DNA from: JAZRYE01 sp045600585
GTDB lineage: Bacteria; Bacillota_I; Bacilli_A; RFN20; CAG-826
DNA length: 61,589 nt
Direction of reading: 5' to 3'
Assembly: GCA_045600585.1 (NCBI GenBank)
Contig: JAZRYE010000021.1
Location: 1-61,589 of the forward strand
In this document: in pieces, positions 9,218 through 18,628 of the stretch
Position numbering within the stretch: position 1 is the first letter of the stretch
Layout: the number at the start of each line of letters is the position of its first letter
Notes under the pieces: model-generated
Seen by the model: only the letters and a program-made list of their open reading frames with translations
Databases searched by the model: none
Told to the model about the DNA's origin: nothing
Position numbers and translations under genes: made by a program

Positions 9218-9535
9218 ATGGATCAACAAACTATTTTATTAATTGCTGATATTTTAGAAGCAATCATGATTATTTCTTTTGGATGCTCATGGCCTCTAAA
9301 TGTCTATAAATCATTAAAAACAAAATCAACTAAAGGTAAATCTTTACCATTCTTAATTTTGATTGATTTTGGTTATGTTGCTGGCATTGCTAGTAAGATT
9401 ATCAATCCAAATTTTGATTGGTCAACTCGCTGGTGGATATTTGCATTCTATATCTTCAACTTCATTATGGTTTCTTTTGATTTAGTTTTATATTTTGTTA
9501 ATCTTTCTAGAGAAAAGAAAGAAGAAAAACAATAA
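9218..9535 (+). CDS. SemiSWEET/PQ-loop-like small membrane protein
   Basis: A 105-residue protein with three predicted membrane helices (about residues 5-28, 44-64, 75-97), the size and topology of a SemiSWEET sugar transporter. The segment SFGCSWPLNVYKSLKTKSTK and then GKSLPF resembles the PQ-loop signature, with Leu in place of the Gln of the PQ pair. SemiSWEETs form dimers that passively move sugars. It lies between an esterase and a GH130 gene and is the only plausible sugar-transport protein in this sugar region. The ribosome-binding site AAAGGA precedes the start. Function as a transporter is an inference. Confidence 0.7.
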   Translation: MDQQTILLIADILEAIMIISFGCSWPLNVYKSLKTKSTKGKSLPFLILIDFGYVAGIASKIINPNFDWSTRWWIFAFYIFNFIMVSFDLVLYFVNLSREKKEEKQ

Positions 9536-9550
9536 GATTAAGGTGACTAT

Positions 9551-10579
9551 ATGAAGATTAATAAGTACAAAGGAAATCCAATTTTATCTCCTAAAGAAGG
9601 AAGCTTTTTCGAAGAAAAGTGTGTTTTAAATCCTGCTGTTATTTACGATGAAAAAGAACAAAAATTCGTCATGCTTTATCGTGCAGCTGGAAATGACATG
9701 CAACACGTAATTTATATTGGACTTGCTAAATCTGATGATGGCATTCATTTTGAAAGATGCTCTGATCAACCAGTCTTTGGTCCAGATAGATTTGCACCTG
9801 ATGGAGGATGCGTTGAAGATCCTCGTGTCGTTAAAATTGGTGATACCTATTTTATGACATACGCTGCTAGATGCTATGCACCTGGCCCATATTGGTTACC
9901 TGAATGGCCATTCCCACCTATTTATGTCACTGATGATGATGTTCATACAGAAGATATGCCAGAATTTACTAGGAGCAATATTACTATCTCATATTTAGCG
10001 GCTACTAAAGATTTCATCCATTATCAAAGATTAGGAAGAATCACAGAACCTAATGTCGATGATCGTGATGTCGTTATTTTCCCAGAAAAGATCAATGGCA
10101 AAAATTGGATGATTTCTCGTCCTAAATTCAAGGATGTTCCTGGAGTAAATATGCCATCAATTTGGATTAGCTCAGGAGATGATTTAATTTCTTGGGATAA
10201 ACCTGAATTATTAATGACAGGCGGCAAAACCGATTGGGAAATTCAAAGAATTGGAGCAGGTACTCCTCCAATCAAAACTGAATATGGTTGGTTTATGATT
10301 TATCACGGTGTTGATGCTAAAGGTGTTTATAGAGTAGGCGCTGTTATGCTCGATTTAAACGATCCAAGAAAGATTTTAGCTAGAACAGATAAATGGTTTA
10401 TGGAACCAGATCAACCATTTGAACTTGAAGGAATATATGATGGATGTGTTTTCCCTACAGGTGCAGTTGTTAAAGACGATACATTATATATTTATTACGG
10501 ATGTGCTGATAAACATATCGGATTAGCTACCGTTAATTTCAGAGAAATGATTGATTATTTGATGACATTTAGCAAATAA
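9551..10579 (+). CDS. GH130 mannoside phosphorylase-like protein
   Basis: A 342-residue five-bladed propeller enzyme of glycoside hydrolase family 130, which usually phosphorolyses beta-mannosidic bonds such as mannosyl-1,4-GlcNAc or mannosyl-glucose. NPAVIYDEKEQKFVMLYRA near residue 28, GGCVEDPRVVK near 91 with the catalytic Asp, and WEIQRIGAGTPPI near 227 are typical. Length matches. It is last in the nagA operon, ahead of a strong terminator. With NagA and the GH38 enzyme nearby it suggests use of Man-GlcNAc cores of N-glycans, but the subfamily cannot be assigned by eye. Confidence 0.9.
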   Translation: MKINKYKGNPILSPKEGSFFEEKCVLNPAVIYDEKEQKFVMLYRAAGNDMQHVIYIGLAKSDDGIHFERCSDQPVFGPDRFAPDGGCVEDPRVVKIGDTYFMTYAARCYAPGPYWLPEWPFPPIYVTDDDVHTEDMPEFTRSNITISYLAATKDFIHYQRLGRITEPNVDDRDVVIFPEKINGKNWMISRPKFKDVPGVNMPSIWISSGDDLISWDKPELLMTGGKTDWEIQRIGAGTPPIKTEYGWFMIYHGVDAKGVYRVGAVMLDLNDPRKILARTDKWFMEPDQPFELEGIYDGCVFPTGAVVKDDTLYIYYGCADKHIGLATVNFREMIDYLMTFSK

Positions 10580-10598
10580 TTCTCAAATTTTGACTTCA

Positions 10599-10643
10599 AA
10601 AATACCGAAAGTTGTCTTAAAAGATATCTTTTCGGTATTTTTT
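10599..10643 (+). terminator. Rho-independent terminator after the GH130 gene
   Basis: AAATACCGAAA pairs with TTTCGGTATTT across a loop of about 19 bases, followed by T residues. Confidence 0.8.
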
Positions 10644-10792
10644 ATATTAAAAAATGCATTTTCCTCACACACGCGAGGCATTATGGTTTAATATATTGTA
10701 TATGCAAAAGAAATAATGTTTTTATTAATAAAATCATTAATGTCTATTCTTTTGTTTACTAATTAGCTGTAATTAAAAAGGAGATTATTGTT

Positions 10793-12595
10793 ATGGCAAA
10801 ATCAAGATTAATTGGTGATTACCCAGTAATTGGTATTCGTCCAACAATCGATGGCCGTAGAGGCAAAATTAAAGTTAGAGAATCTTTAGAAGAACAAACC
10901 ATGGATATGGCTAAGAGATGTGCAAAGCTTCTCGAAGAAAATGTTCGTTATTCTAATGGTGAACCAGTTAAAGTTGTTATCGCAAATACAACTATTGGTA
11001 GAGTTGCAGAAGCTGCTGCTTGTGCTGACCAATTCAGAAAAGCTGGTGTTGACATCACAATCACAGTTACACCTTGCTGGTGTTATGGTTCTGAAACAAT
11101 GGATATGGATCCAATGACAATTAAAGCTGTTTGGGGCTTTAACGGAACAGAAAGACCTGGTGCTGTTTATCTCGCATCTGTCTTAGCTACTCATGCTCAA
11201 AAAGGTTTACCTGCATTCGGTATCTATGGACACGAAGTTCAAGATGCAAATGACACAACAATTCCAGAAGATGTACAAGAAAAATTATTAAGATTTGCTA
11301 GAGCTGCTGTTGCAGTTGCAACTATGAGAGGTAAATCTTACTTACAAATCGGTTCTATCACAATGGGTATTGGTGGTTCCATCATCTCTCCAGAATTCTT
11401 TGAAGAATATCTTGGCATGAGAGTTGAATCTGTTGATGAAGTTGAAATCATCAGACGTATGGAACAAGGTATCTATGATAAGAAGGAATACAAGAAAGCT
11501 CTTGAATGGGTAAAGAAATATTGCAACCCAGACTTCGATAAGAACCCAGTTGAATTCCAAAAATCAGAAAAACAAAAAGAAAAAGATTGGGAATTCACTG
11601 TTAAGATGGCTTGCATTATTGAAGATTTATTCAATGGCAACAAACACTTACCTAAAGGCCGTGAAGAAGAAATGGTTGGCCATAACGCAATCGTTGGTGG
11701 TTTCCAAGGTCAAAGACAATGGACAGACTTCTATCCAAACTGCGACTTCCCAGAATCAATCCTCAACTCTTCATTTGACTGGAATGGCGCTCGTGAACCA
11801 TTCGTCTTAGGTACTGAAAACGATACATTAAATGCTACATCAATGTTATTCATGAAATTATTAACAGGTAGAGCACAAATGTTCGCTGATGTTAGAACTT
11901 ACTGGTCTGGTGATTCTGTTAAGAGAGTTACAGGCTATGATATCGAAGGCCACTCAAAAGATGCTGATGGCTTCATTCACTTAATCAACTCTGGCGCTTG
12001 CTGTGTTGATGCTAATGGCGAAGCTCGTGATGAAAACGGCAACCCAACAATGAAAAAGTGGTGGGATGTCACAAACGAAGATATCGAAAAAATTATGGCT
12101 AAAACAACTTGGCCAACAGCTGACTTAGGTTACTTCCGTGGCGGCGGATTCTCTTCTAGATTCGTTACTAGAGCAGAAATGCCAGCTACAATGATTAGAC
12201 TTAACTTAGTTAAAGGCTTAGGACCAGTCTTACAAATTTGTGAAGGTTGGACAGTTAATCTTCCTGATGAAGTCACTGACAAATTATGGAAGAGAACAGA
12301 CTACACATGGCCATGTACATGGTTCACTCCACGTGTTACAGGTAAATACCCATTCACATCTGCATATGATGTTATGAATAACTGGGGTGCTAACCACGGT
12401 GCTATCTCTTATGGACATATCGGTGCTGACTTAATCACTATGTGTTCAATGCTTCGTATCCCTGTTTGTATGCATAACGTTGATGAAAACAAGATTTATC
12501 GTCCAGCTGCATGGAATGCATTCGGAATGGATAAAGAAGGTAATGACTATAGAGCATGTGCTGCTTATGGTCCAATGTACAAAAACATTAAATAA
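10793..12595 (+). CDS. fucI: L-fucose isomerase FucI
   Basis: A 600-residue L-fucose isomerase converting L-fucose to L-fuculose (manganese-dependent). The N-terminal IGDYPVIGIRPTIDGRRG, the block VTPCWCYGSETMDMDP and the C-terminal HNVDENKIYRPAAWNAFG are characteristic, and the length matches the family (about 590-600). It is the first gene of an operon fucI / GH38 / rhaB / rhaA / rhaD. AAGGAG precedes the start. I could not pick a confident promoter in the 213-base gap upstream. No fuculokinase gene is present, so the rhamnulokinase at 15085 may phosphorylate L-fuculose too. Confidence 0.96.
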   Translation: MAKSRLIGDYPVIGIRPTIDGRRGKIKVRESLEEQTMDMAKRCAKLLEENVRYSNGEPVKVVIANTTIGRVAEAAACADQFRKAGVDITITVTPCWCYGSETMDMDPMTIKAVWGFNGTERPGAVYLASVLATHAQKGLPAFGIYGHEVQDANDTTIPEDVQEKLLRFARAAVAVATMRGKSYLQIGSITMGIGGSIISPEFFEEYLGMRVESVDEVEIIRRMEQGIYDKKEYKKALEWVKKYCNPDFDKNPVEFQKSEKQKEKDWEFTVKMACIIEDLFNGNKHLPKGREEEMVGHNAIVGGFQGQRQWTDFYPNCDFPESILNSSFDWNGAREPFVLGTENDTLNATSMLFMKLLTGRAQMFADVRTYWSGDSVKRVTGYDIEGHSKDADGFIHLINSGACCVDANGEARDENGNPTMKKWWDVTNEDIEKIMAKTTWPTADLGYFRGGGFSSRFVTRAEMPATMIRLNLVKGLGPVLQICEGWTVNLPDEVTDKLWKRTDYTWPCTWFTPRVTGKYPFTSAYDVMNNWGANHGAISYGHIGADLITMCSMLRIPVCMHNVDENKIYRPAAWNAFGMDKEGNDYRACAAYGPMYKNIK

Positions 12596-12622
12596 TCTCT
12601 ATTTTTATTAAAGGATATTCTT

Positions 12623-15067
12623 ATGAAAACTCTCCACCTAGTATGCAACTCCCACCTAGATCCAGTTTGGCAATGGAATTGGGATGAAGGTGCAACAGCA
12701 GCATTAGCAACATTCTATGCTGCATGCAACCTTTTAGATCAATATGATTATGTCTTCTGTCACAATGAAGTAATTCTTTATGAATTCATTGAAAAATATG
12801 ACAAGGCCTTATTTGAAAGAATTCAAAAACTCGTCAAAGAAGGTAAATGGGTCATTATGGGAGGATGGTATTGCCAACCTGACTGCATTGTCCCTAGTGG
12901 CGAATCGTTTATTCGTCAAATTACATTAGGTAGAGAGTATTTCATGGAGAAATTTGCATCAAAGCCACATGTTGCTGTTAACTTTGATGCTTTCGCTCAT
13001 ACAAGAGGTTTAGTCCAAATCTTAGACAAAACCGGATATGAGGGATATGTATTCTGCCGTCCTATGAAATGGCTTGATAACACTGTCGAAGAAGTACCAT
13101 TTTATTGGACTGGATATGATGGCTCTAAAATTAGATGCCTCATTCCAAATTCTCAACACATTTATTGCTCTCCAGTTAATAAAGCAAAGGAATTTATTAT
13201 TGAAAAGAGCCAACCATTCTTAAGAAATAATCAAGAACAAGGATTAGCACTTTGGGGTGTTGGTAACCATGGTGGTGTTGAATCTGCAAAAGACTTAGAA
13301 GATATCATGGTTTTAACAGATGAAAAGAAAGGTGAATACAATATTGTTCACTCAACATTAGAAGCATATTTCAACTCTATTGAAGAACCTAATGTTACAA
13401 CCGATAGAGAATTCTATACATTTAGAAAAAGTATGTCTTCTGTTAATGAAATTAAACGTAGACATGATGAACTTGAAAATGCAATTTATTCATGTGAAAA
13501 AGTTTGTACTGTCGCTGATTTATTAGGAACATATTCTTACGATAAAGAAGCGTTTAAATACGCAGAAAGAGTATTAGCTCAATCTGAATTCCATGATGTA
13601 TTAAGCGGTACTGCTGTTAAAACTGGATATGACTCTACATATAGAAAGATTGATGCCGCTATAGAAAAAGTTAAACAAGAATTCTATAGTGCTGTTCAAT
13701 CTATGTCTATAGGCTATAAAGCTACAAAACCAAATGACTATTCATTTATCGTTTTCAACCATCAACCATATGCTTACGAAACAAATATCGAAGTAGAAAT
13801 CTTCGCGGTTGATCCAGCTGAAGCTTTTGGCAATAAGAGTTATAAAGTAACTGTCTATGATGAAAACGACAATGTTGTTACATCACAAATATTAAAAGAA
13901 GAATCTGATATCGATATCGATAGAAGAAAGAGATTAGTTCTTAAAGCAAATCTCCCTGCTTTAGGTTCAAGAAAATTCGGTGTTCATCTCGATATAGTTG
14001 ATAGAATCCCTACTTATGAAGATAAGGGTGAAGAAATCGTTGTTGAAGATGAATACAAAAAAGTATCAATCTCAAGAAAAACAGGTCTTATCAATTCCTA
14101 TGTTGTTAAAGGTAAAGAATACCTTAATGGCAATGCTCTTCAACCAGTAATGTTTGAAGATAATGAAGACCCATGGGGTTGGTATATGGATAAGGTTGGT
14201 TTCAAACACTCTGAAATTAAACTTGATAAAGGCGGAAAAGGAATGTTTAAGAAACTTCAATCCGTCAAAGTACTAAAAGATGGTGATATCTGTACCGAAG
14301 TACAATCTATATTCACTAGAGGCGAATCACATCTTGTATATAATTATAAATTATATAAAAACGCTCCATATGTCGACGTAAATGTTCACGTCATATGGAA
14401 TGCTTATAACTCTGGATTAAAGCTTAAAACAGGCGTAAAAGGAAAGAAACAATTCTTTGCTCAAACAGCATATGGAATTGATTACCGTAATCCAGATGGT
14501 AAAGAAGTATCTCAAAATAGATACATTGGCAATGAAGTTGGCAGCGATGCACTTGTTATCTATAACAAATCAGGTGTTCATGCATGTTCTAAAGAAGGTA
14601 AATCAATGTACATGACTTTACTTAATGGATCATGCTACTGTGCTCACCCAACAAAAGAATTTGGTAAACGCATTTTACCTGATGAAACTAGATTTATTAG
14701 AAACATCGAAACAGGTACTCATGATTTCGCATTTAGATTATCTGTAAATGCTATTAACGAATGCGAAAAGCTCTCACAAGAGTTCAACTATAAACCATAC
14801 GTTAATGAATACTACCCACATGGAGATGGAAATGTTCCAACTTCTCCAATATCAATAAGTAATCCAAATATTGTTATTACTGCATTAAAGAAGAGAAAAT
14901 ATGATGGTTATTTATTCCGTGTGTATAATGGTAGCAAGAAAAACGCTTCCACAATCATTAAGATTGATGGAAAATCAAAGAAGATTACATTAAAGAAATA
15001 TGAGTTCAAGACTTATACATTCGATGGAAAAGTCATCGAAGAAGCTTGTGACTCATCAATCTATTAA
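12623..15067 (+). CDS. GH38 alpha-mannosidase
   Basis: An 814-residue family 38 glycoside hydrolase, expected to release alpha-linked mannose. The N-terminal NSHLDPVWQWNWDEG gives the zinc-binding His11 and Asp13, and NFDAFAHTRGL contains the likely catalytic nucleophile near Asp122 in place of the commoner PDxFGH. EFHDVLSGTAV near residue 327 matches the conserved helical-domain motif. The C-terminal half is beta-rich. There is no signal peptide, so it acts on imported oligosaccharides. It is sandwiched between fucI and rhaB in one operon, which hints at fucosylated, mannose-containing glycans as source. Confidence 0.92.
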   Translation: MKTLHLVCNSHLDPVWQWNWDEGATAALATFYAACNLLDQYDYVFCHNEVILYEFIEKYDKALFERIQKLVKEGKWVIMGGWYCQPDCIVPSGESFIRQITLGREYFMEKFASKPHVAVNFDAFAHTRGLVQILDKTGYEGYVFCRPMKWLDNTVEEVPFYWTGYDGSKIRCLIPNSQHIYCSPVNKAKEFIIEKSQPFLRNNQEQGLALWGVGNHGGVESAKDLEDIMVLTDEKKGEYNIVHSTLEAYFNSIEEPNVTTDREFYTFRKSMSSVNEIKRRHDELENAIYSCEKVCTVADLLGTYSYDKEAFKYAERVLAQSEFHDVLSGTAVKTGYDSTYRKIDAAIEKVKQEFYSAVQSMSIGYKATKPNDYSFIVFNHQPYAYETNIEVEIFAVDPAEAFGNKSYKVTVYDENDNVVTSQILKEESDIDIDRRKRLVLKANLPALGSRKFGVHLDIVDRIPTYEDKGEEIVVEDEYKKVSISRKTGLINSYVVKGKEYLNGNALQPVMFEDNEDPWGWYMDKVGFKHSEIKLDKGGKGMFKKLQSVKVLKDGDICTEVQSIFTRGESHLVYNYKLYKNAPYVDVNVHVIWNAYNSGLKLKTGVKGKKQFFAQTAYGIDYRNPDGKEVSQNRYIGNEVGSDALVIYNKSGVHACSKEGKSMYMTLLNGSCYCAHPTKEFGKRILPDETRFIRNIETGTHDFAFRLSVNAINECEKLSQEFNYKPYVNEYYPHGDGNVPTSPISISNPNIVITALKKRKYDGYLFRVYNGSKKNASTIIKIDGKSKKITLKKYEFKTYTFDGKVIEEACDSSIY

Positions 15068-15084
15068 AAATAAAGGAGAAAGAA

Positions 15085-16386
15085 ATGGCAGCAAATTTCT
15101 TAGCAATTGATTTCGGCGCTTCAAGCGGCAGACATATTGTTGGCTATGAAGAAAACGGAGAATTAGTTCTCAAAGAAGTCTATCGTTTCCCTAATGGCAT
15201 GAAACCAACAGAACAAGGATTGGTTTGGGATACTGATGAATTATTCACGCATGTCAAAAATGGTATTAAAGAAGCCATCAAGCAATTTGGTAAAATTGAA
15301 AGTCTCGCAATTGATACTTGGGGTGTTGACTACATCTTAATGAAGGGTAATGAAGACGTACGTCCTCATTTCGCTTATCGTAACGATAGAGTTAATCAAA
15401 GAATTGATCAAGTTCATGCAATTATACCATTTAATGAATTATATGAACATACAGGTATTCAATTCGCTGCATTCAATACAATCTATCAATTATTTGATGA
15501 TTTAAAACGCGGCAGATTAGAAGGCGTTACTGATTTCTTAATGATTCCTGAATACTTCTCATATTTACTTACTGGCGTAAAGAAAAAGGAATATACAGAT
15601 GCATCAACAACTGGTTTAATTAATGCAAAAACAGGCCAATTTGACTTAGAAATTACAAGAAAATTAGGTCTTCCTGATGCGTTATTCCCAGAAGTAAGTC
15701 AACCTGGTACATTCGTTGGAATGTTAAAAGAAGATATCGCTAAAGAAGTTGGTGGACAAATGAAAGTTCTTCTCTGCGCTTCTCACGATACAGGTTCGGC
15801 TTTTGAAGCTGTTGATTGCCCAAGTGATTCTATTATTGTTTCTAGTGGAACATGGTCACTTATTGGTAATAAATTGGAAGCAGCAAACACTGGTAAAAAA
15901 GCGTTTGAAGCTAATTTCACAAATGAAGGTGGTGTAGGTTACATCAGATTCTTAAAGAATATCATGGGTATGTGGATTGTTAATAACGTTCAAAAACCTA
16001 AGGGTTATTCATTTAAAGAAGTTGCAGATTTAGTTGCAACATCTACTTATGAGGAAGTGTTTGATGTCAATGATGAATCCCTTAACGCTCCAGAAAATAT
16101 GGAACTTGCAATTAAGGCATTATTAAAACACAACCCTCCAAAGAACGATGCTGATTTATTTAATTCTATTTTCCATTCTCTTGCTGAATCATATAAAGTT
16201 GCAGCAGACGAAATGGAGAAGATCTTAGATAAGAAGTTCAATTCTATTTACATTGTTGGCGGTGGCGCTAACAACAAATATCTCAACGGATTAGTTGAAA
16301 AACATTCAGGTAAAAAAGTTGTTGCCCTTCCTATTGAAGCGACAGCAATTGGTAATATTAAAGTGCAAATGAAGGAGTACAAATAA
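15085..16386 (+). CDS. rhaB: Rhamnulokinase RhaB
   Basis: A 433-residue FGGY-family kinase that phosphorylates L-rhamnulose at O-1. FLAIDFGASSGRHIVG at the N-terminus is the phosphate loop typical of RhaB, SLAIDTWGVDYIL near residue 72 holds the catalytic Asp region, ASHDTGSAFEAV near 232 and IYIVGGGANNKYLNG near 390 complete the ATP-binding domain. It is somewhat shorter than the 480-490 residues usual for the family. It has AAGGAG before the start, and the rhaA ribosome-binding site lies within its last codons. It could also phosphorylate L-fuculose, since no fuculokinase is seen. Confidence 0.93.
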   Translation: MAANFLAIDFGASSGRHIVGYEENGELVLKEVYRFPNGMKPTEQGLVWDTDELFTHVKNGIKEAIKQFGKIESLAIDTWGVDYILMKGNEDVRPHFAYRNDRVNQRIDQVHAIIPFNELYEHTGIQFAAFNTIYQLFDDLKRGRLEGVTDFLMIPEYFSYLLTGVKKKEYTDASTTGLINAKTGQFDLEITRKLGLPDALFPEVSQPGTFVGMLKEDIAKEVGGQMKVLLCASHDTGSAFEAVDCPSDSIIVSSGTWSLIGNKLEAANTGKKAFEANFTNEGGVGYIRFLKNIMGMWIVNNVQKPKGYSFKEVADLVATSTYEEVFDVNDESLNAPENMELAIKALLKHNPPKNDADLFNSIFHSLAESYKVAADEMEKILDKKFNSIYIVGGGANNKYLNGLVEKHSGKKVVALPIEATAIGNIKVQMKEYK

Positions 16387-16387
16387 C

Positions 16388-17629
16388 ATGAGCAGATTTG
16401 AAGAAGCAAAAGCCATTTATGCAAAATATGGCGTTGATGCTGAAAAAGCATTAGAAACATTAAAAGACATTTCCATCAGTGTTCACTGTTGGCAAGGCGA
16501 TGACGTTCTCGGTTTTGATGGCGTTGGCGCTCTTGATGGTGGTATCCAAACAACTGGTAACTATCCAGGTAAAGCAGTTGGATTCGAACAATTAAAACAA
16601 GACATTAGAAAAGCATTCTCTTTAATGCCAGGCAAGAAGAGACTCAATGTCCACGCTTGCTACGCTGTTTTAGGCGATGACTTAGGTAAAGTCGATAGAG
16701 ATGCATACACATACAAATATTTCGAACCATGGGTCGAATTCGCAAAAGAATTAGGTTTAGAAGGCGTTGACTTCAACCCAACATTCTTCGCTCACCCAAA
16801 AATGAAAGATGGTTTATCTTTATCTTCACCAGATGAAGAAACAAGAAAATTCTGGATTAAACACGGTAAAGCATGTTTAGAAATTGCTGCTGAAATGGGC
16901 AAAGCAATGAATAGTCCTTGTTTAGTTAACATTTGGATTCCAGATGGCTACAAAGACACTCCAGCAGACAGATTATCTCCAAGATTAAGATTAAAAGATT
17001 CTCTTGATCAAATGCTTGTTGGTTATGACAAGAAATGGGTTATCCCTGCAGTTGAATCAAAAGTCTTTGGTATCGGCTTAGAATCATATACAGTCGGCAA
17101 CAATGAATTCTATCAAAACTATGCAGCTACAAGAGGAATTTGCTGCTTATTAGATACAGGCCACTATCACCCAACTGAAGTTGTCTCTGATAAGATTCCA
17201 TCATTATTAGCATTCTATGATACAGTTGCACTTCACGTTTCTCGTCCAGTTAGATGGGACAGCGACCACGTTGTTATCTTAGATGATGAATTAAAAGAAT
17301 TATCAAAAGAAATCGTTAGAAATGATGCTGTTAAGAAAGTTAAGATTGCTCTCGACTACTTCGATGCATCTATCAACAGAATTGGTGCTTGGGTAACTGG
17401 TGTCCGCGCTATGGAAAAAGCATTATTAAATGCATTACTCTTACCAAATGAAGAACTTAAAGGTTATCAAAACGCTGCTAACTTCGGCAAGCTTCTCTAT
17501 TTAAACGAAGAATGCAAGACATTACCTTTAGGTGATATCTGGAACGAATATTTAAGACGCCAAGGTTTAGACAACGATTGGTATAAAGAAGTCGAACAAT
17601 ACGAAAAAGAAGTTCTTTCTCAAAGATAA
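16388..17629 (+). CDS. rhaA: L-rhamnose isomerase RhaA
   Basis: A 413-residue L-rhamnose isomerase that converts L-rhamnose to L-rhamnulose. SISVHCWQGDDVLGFD and GALDGGIQTTGNYPG at the N-terminus, the central VNIWIPDGYKDTPADR, and LLDTGHYHPTE and HVSRPVRWDSDHVV further on carry the metal ligands of this family. Length matches (about 415-420). It begins one base after the rhaB stop, and rhaD follows after three bases, so the three genes are tightly coupled. Confidence 0.97.
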   Translation: MSRFEEAKAIYAKYGVDAEKALETLKDISISVHCWQGDDVLGFDGVGALDGGIQTTGNYPGKAVGFEQLKQDIRKAFSLMPGKKRLNVHACYAVLGDDLGKVDRDAYTYKYFEPWVEFAKELGLEGVDFNPTFFAHPKMKDGLSLSSPDEETRKFWIKHGKACLEIAAEMGKAMNSPCLVNIWIPDGYKDTPADRLSPRLRLKDSLDQMLVGYDKKWVIPAVESKVFGIGLESYTVGNNEFYQNYAATRGICCLLDTGHYHPTEVVSDKIPSLLAFYDTVALHVSRPVRWDSDHVVILDDELKELSKEIVRNDAVKKVKIALDYFDASINRIGAWVTGVRAMEKALLNALLLPNEELKGYQNAANFGKLLYLNEECKTLPLGDIWNEYLRRQGLDNDWYKEVEQYEKEVLSQR

Positions 17630-17632
17630 TTT

Positions 17633-18454
17633 ATGGAAAAACTTGATATTTTAAGTGCACCTTTCATTCGCGAAATGTGCGAAGTTACCGCTAATATGTA
17701 TGACCATATTTGGGACGAAAGAAATGGCGGTAACATCTCATATCTTCTTTTAGAAAGTGAAGTATCAGTATTCCTTGATACAAAAAAATTTAAAAGAGAT
17801 ATTCCATTAGGATTCGTCGCTGATCCAATTGTTAGAAACCAATACTTCTTAGTAACTGGAACAGGTAAATACTTTAAGAACGTTTCTAAAGATCCAGAAA
17901 CAAACTTAGGTATTGTTAAAATTTCTGAAGATGGTACATCAGCTCACTTATTATGGGGTTGGAAAGATGGAGGAAAATTCACATCCGAATTCCCAGCTCA
18001 CTTAATGAGTCATGCTGCAAGACTAAAAGTCGACCCAGAAAATAGAATCGTTATGCATACACATCCAACATACACAATTTGTATGGGTGCATGCTGTTCA
18101 ACAGATGAAGTTGAATTCACAAGAAAACTTTGGAAATCAAATACTGAAGCTATTGTCGTTTTCCCTGAAGGCGTTGGCATTCTTCCTACAATGGTTTGTG
18201 GCACAAACGAAATTGGCGAAGCCACAGCTAAAAAGATGGAAAAATTCCGTCTTGTCTCTTGGACTAACCACGGCATCTATGGTGTTGGACATACAATTGA
18301 TGAAGCATTTGGTTTAATTGAAACTGTTGAAAAAACAGCAGAGATCTATATGCTCACTCTTGGACATGTTGTTAACGAAATCCCTGATGAAGTCCTTATG
18401 GGTCTTGTTAAGCTCTGGGATTTAAAAATTATGCCAGGGGTTATCAAGGAATAG
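17633..18454 (+). CDS. rhaD: Rhamnulose-1-phosphate aldolase RhaD
   Basis: A 273-residue class II (zinc) aldolase splitting L-rhamnulose-1-phosphate to DHAP and L-lactaldehyde. DERNGGNISYLLLESEV near residue 32, FLVTGTGKYFKNV near 75, and the zinc site VMHTHPTYT near 142 are typical of RhaD, and the length matches (about 274). It has no terminal targeting helix, unlike the second class II aldolase at 24786, so it should work in the cytosol while the other is in the microcompartment. Last gene of the operon, with a terminator downstream. Confidence 0.94.
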   Translation: MEKLDILSAPFIREMCEVTANMYDHIWDERNGGNISYLLLESEVSVFLDTKKFKRDIPLGFVADPIVRNQYFLVTGTGKYFKNVSKDPETNLGIVKISEDGTSAHLLWGWKDGGKFTSEFPAHLMSHAARLKVDPENRIVMHTHPTYTICMGACCSTDEVEFTRKLWKSNTEAIVVFPEGVGILPTMVCGTNEIGEATAKKMEKFRLVSWTNHGIYGVGHTIDEAFGLIETVEKTAEIYMLTLGHVVNEIPDEVLMGLVKLWDLKIMPGVIKE

Positions 18455-18500
18455 TAATTTCAAATTGCGTGCCTTAAACTGGCTAAAAAACAAAATGAAT

Positions 18501-18530
18501 AAAGCAGTCATTAATTTGGCTGCTTTTTTC
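18501..18530 (+). terminator. Rho-independent terminator after rhaD
   Basis: Ten-bp stem AAAGCAGTCA/TGGCTGCTTT with one T-G wobble, loop TTAATT, and a T run. Confidence 0.88.
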
Positions 18531-18600
18531 AATTATTGCTTTGTGTCATTACTTTTTTGTCTTGTTTTTCATATAGTTTATTATTTAAAAAAATAAGTAA

Positions 18601-18606
18601 TATAAT
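18601..18606 (+). promoter_or_regulatory. -10 box TATAAT of the lipoprotein gene
   Basis: A consensus TATAAT lies 22 bases before the ATG at 18629, with a weak TTATTA at the -35 distance. Confidence 0.55.
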
Positions 18607-18628
18607 GATTTCAAAAGAAGGTAAAAAT

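Noticed and set aside
10660..10690. Short hairpin CCTC/GAGG upstream of fucI as a regulatory site
   Set aside because: Only four pairs with an eight-base loop; too weak to support a claim.
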